DNA of 64,000 nt from Pseudorasbora parva (Eukaryota > Chordata > Actinopteri > Cypriniformes > Gobionidae), in the NCBI RefSeq assembly GCF_024679245.1, contig NC_090187.1, forward strand, positions 19,878,995-19,942,994, given 5' to 3'. The notes beneath the pieces are model-generated. The model searched no databases, was not told where the DNA came from, and worked only from the letters and a program-made list of their open reading frames with translations. Position 1 is the first letter of the stretch; every line of letters begins with the position of its first letter. Positions 61,643 to 64,000 of this stretch are shown here, piece by piece. A program made the translations under genes and the position numbers.

Positions 61643-61717
61643 ATTCTGAATGTGTGAATGTTTTAGACAGTTACGTTGGGACTCACAGACTTCTTCTGAT
61701 ATTTCAGAAGAATAGGA
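61643..61717. other. Junction text with small palindrome, second module
   Basis: Matches 13005-13087 apart from a few bases, including the TTCTTCTGA/TCAGAAGAA hairpin. No gene is seen. Confidence 0.65.
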
Positions 61718-64000
61718 AAAGTTCAAGTTCATGGGATCCAGGGTCAGAATTTTTTTTTTTTTTTTTTCGAAAAAAATGTCTTCCTTGACCTACTGATGAA
61801 ACAACAGGTAGTCATAAAGTCTGTATAGAATGTTCAAGTTCAAGACTATTTGGCAACAATTAAGTTCAAAAGGTCATCCTTGAACCACTGTATCAGAAGT
61901 ATTCTATTTATATGCATAGAAAGTTCAAGTTCTGGAAACTAGGGTCAGAATTTGTATTTACTTTTGTCAAAAAATGTCTTCTTTGAGCTTACTAATGAAA
62001 CAACAGGTAGTCATAAAGTCTGTGTAGAATGTTCAAATTCAAAGACTATTTGGCCACAAATAAGTTCAAAAGGTGATCCTTGAACCACTGCATCAGAAGG
62101 AATCTATTTATATCTATAGAAAGTTCCAGTTCATGGATTCAAGGTTCAGAATCTTGAAGAACTAATAAAAAATCAGAAGGAATCATTTATATGTATAGAA
62201 GGTTCACGTTCTTGGAATCTTGGGTCAGAATTTTTATTTTATTTATTTATTTATTTTTTTGTTAAAAAATGTCTTCCTCTTTGAACTTGTCTCCTTGACC
62301 TACTGATGAAACAACAGGTATCCAAAAAGTCTGTGTAGAATGTTCAAGTTCAAAGACTAATTGGCCACAAATAGGTTCAAAAGGTCATCCCTAAACCACT
62401 GCATCAGAAGCAATCTATTTATATTCATAGAAAGTTCAAGTTCATGGGAACCATGGGAAGAATCTTTTTTTTTTTTTTGGTCAAAAATCTCATCCTTGAT
62501 ATACTGAGAAACAACAAAAAGTCATACGTCTGTAAAGAAGGTTCAAGTTCAAAGAATATTTGGCCACAAATAAGTTAAAAAGGTCATTTTTTGAACCACT
62601 GCATCAGAAGGAATCGATTTATATGCATAGAAAGTTCAAGTTCATGAGATCCAGGGTCAGATTTTTGTTTTTGTCAAAAAAAATCTCATCCTTGATCTAC
62701 TGAAGAAACAACAGAAAAACATACGTCTGTAAAGAAGGTTCAAGTTCAAAGCCTTTTTGGCCAAAAATAAGTTCAAAGGGTCATCCTTGAACCACTGCAT
62801 CAGAAGGAATCATTTATATGCATAGAAAGTTCAAGTTCATGGGATCCAGGGTCAGAATCTTTTTTTTTTGTCAAAAAAAACTCATCCTTGATCTACTGAA
62901 GAAACAACAGAAAGTCATATGTCTGTAAAGAAGGTTCAAGTTCAAAGACTCTTTGGTAAAAATAAGTTCAAAGGGTCATCCTTGAAGAGCTAATAAAACA
63001 TCAGAAGGAATCTATATATATGTATAGAAAGATCAAGTTAATGGAATCTAGGGTCAGATTTTTTTTTTTTTTTTGCCAAAAAATGTCTTCCTTGACCTAC
63101 TGATGAAACAACAGGTAGTCATAAAGTCTTTGTAGAATGTTCAAGTTCAAAGACTATTGGGCCACAAATAGGTTCAATATGTAGTTCCTAAACCACTGCA
63201 TCCGAAGTATTCTATTTTTATGCATAGAAAGTTCAAGTTCATGGGATCCAGGAACAGAATCTTTTTTTTGTCAAAAAAAATCTAATCCTTGATTTACTGA
63301 AGAAACAACAGAACGTCATAAGTCAGTAAAGAAGGTTCAAGTTCAAAGACTCTGGCCAAAAATAAGTTAAAAGGGTCATCCTTAAAGAACTAATAAAACA
63401 TCAGAAAGAATCTATTTATATGTATAGAAAGTTCACGTTCATGGAATCTAGGGTCAGATTTTTTCTTTTTTTTTTTTGTCAAAAAATGTCTTCCTTGACA
63501 TATTGATGAAAAAAACAGGTAGTCATAAAGTCTGTGTGGAATGTTCAAGTTCTAAGAAAATTTGGCCACAAATAAGTTCAAAATGTCATCCTTGAACCAC
63601 TGCATCAGAAGAAACCTATTTATATGCATAGAAAGTTCAAGTTCATGGGATCCAGGGTCAGATTTTTGTTTTTTGTCAAAAAAAATCTCATCCTTGATCT
63701 ACTGAAGAAACAACAGAAAGTCATACGTCCGTAAAGAAGGTTTAAGTTCAAAGACTCTTTGGCCAAAAATAAGTTCAAAGGGTCATCCTTGAAGAGCTAA
63801 TAAAACATCAGAAGGAATCTATTTATATGTATAGAAACTTCAAGTTCATGGATTCTAGCATCAGAATTTTTTTTTGCCAAAAAATATCTTCCTTGACCTA
63901 CTGATGATACAACATGTAGTCATAAAGTCTGCATAGAATGTTCAATCTAAAAGACTATTTGGCCACAAATAAGATCAAAAGGTCATCCTTGAACCACTGC
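61718..64000. repeat. ~200-bp satellite array, block 6 (runs off the window)
   Basis: A/B monomers. The first part matches 13088-13560. From about 62.9 kb to the window end it matches about 19.5-20.6 kb (and hence 32.5-33.6 kb), offset by roughly 43.4 kb. Confidence 0.95.

Overview
The window is almost entirely repetitive, AT-rich eukaryotic DNA, most likely from a teleost fish. A cyprinid such as a Danio relative is my best inference. It rests on one GC-rich DIRS-type tyrosine-recombinase retrotransposon whose terminal sequence style (CGTCTCGGTTACG...) I associate with cyprinid genomes. I see no host protein-coding gene and no tRNA. The only rRNA-like sequence is a degenerate 5S-like relic, present twice.

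Layout. A satellite of about 200 bp per monomer, with two interleaved types called A and B below, fills 1-6651, 13088-16544, 17654-29528, 30638-46052, 51420-58317 and 61718-64000. It is interrupted by three kinds of sequence. (1) A composite module occurs twice in the same orientation, at about 6.65-13.09 kb and 58.32-61.72 kb. In order it holds decayed satellite monomers, a 25-bp-arm hairpin, tandem octamer motifs, the 5S-like relic, a second satellite built on ATGCAATGC with a unit of about 50 bp, and an inverted piece of that second satellite. (2) A 1109-bp non-coding DNA transposon with 13-bp terminal inverted repeats and a TA target duplication appears at 16545-17653 and again at 29529-30637. 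(3) A DIRS element at 46053-51419 is read on the minus strand. From its 5' end it has an ITR with CRE and TATA motifs, gag, reverse transcriptase/RNase H plus a methyltransferase-like tail, tyrosine recombinase, internal complementary region and ITR.

History readable from the sequence. Tandem duplications of many sizes are nested: about 0.81 kb, 1.1 kb (second satellite), 1.22 kb, 3.2 kb and 12.98 kb. The 12.98-kb duplication (15123-28105 and 28106-41090) looks almost identical by eye and carries the TA transposon in both copies, so that transposon inserted first. The DIRS element sits in a monomer that has an uninterrupted, nearly identical paralogue at about 54.96-55.25 kb. It is therefore probably the youngest event. 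Its three reading frames and its recombination sequences all look intact.

How the parts work together. Only the DIRS proteins form a functional set: Gag to package, RT/RNase H to copy the RNA, and tyrosine recombinase to integrate a circular intermediate. The satellites encode no credible protein. Their most notable sequence property is that every monomer carries nuclear-receptor-like hexamer pairs (DR0 and DR2 spacing). That is an observation about motifs, not evidence of function.
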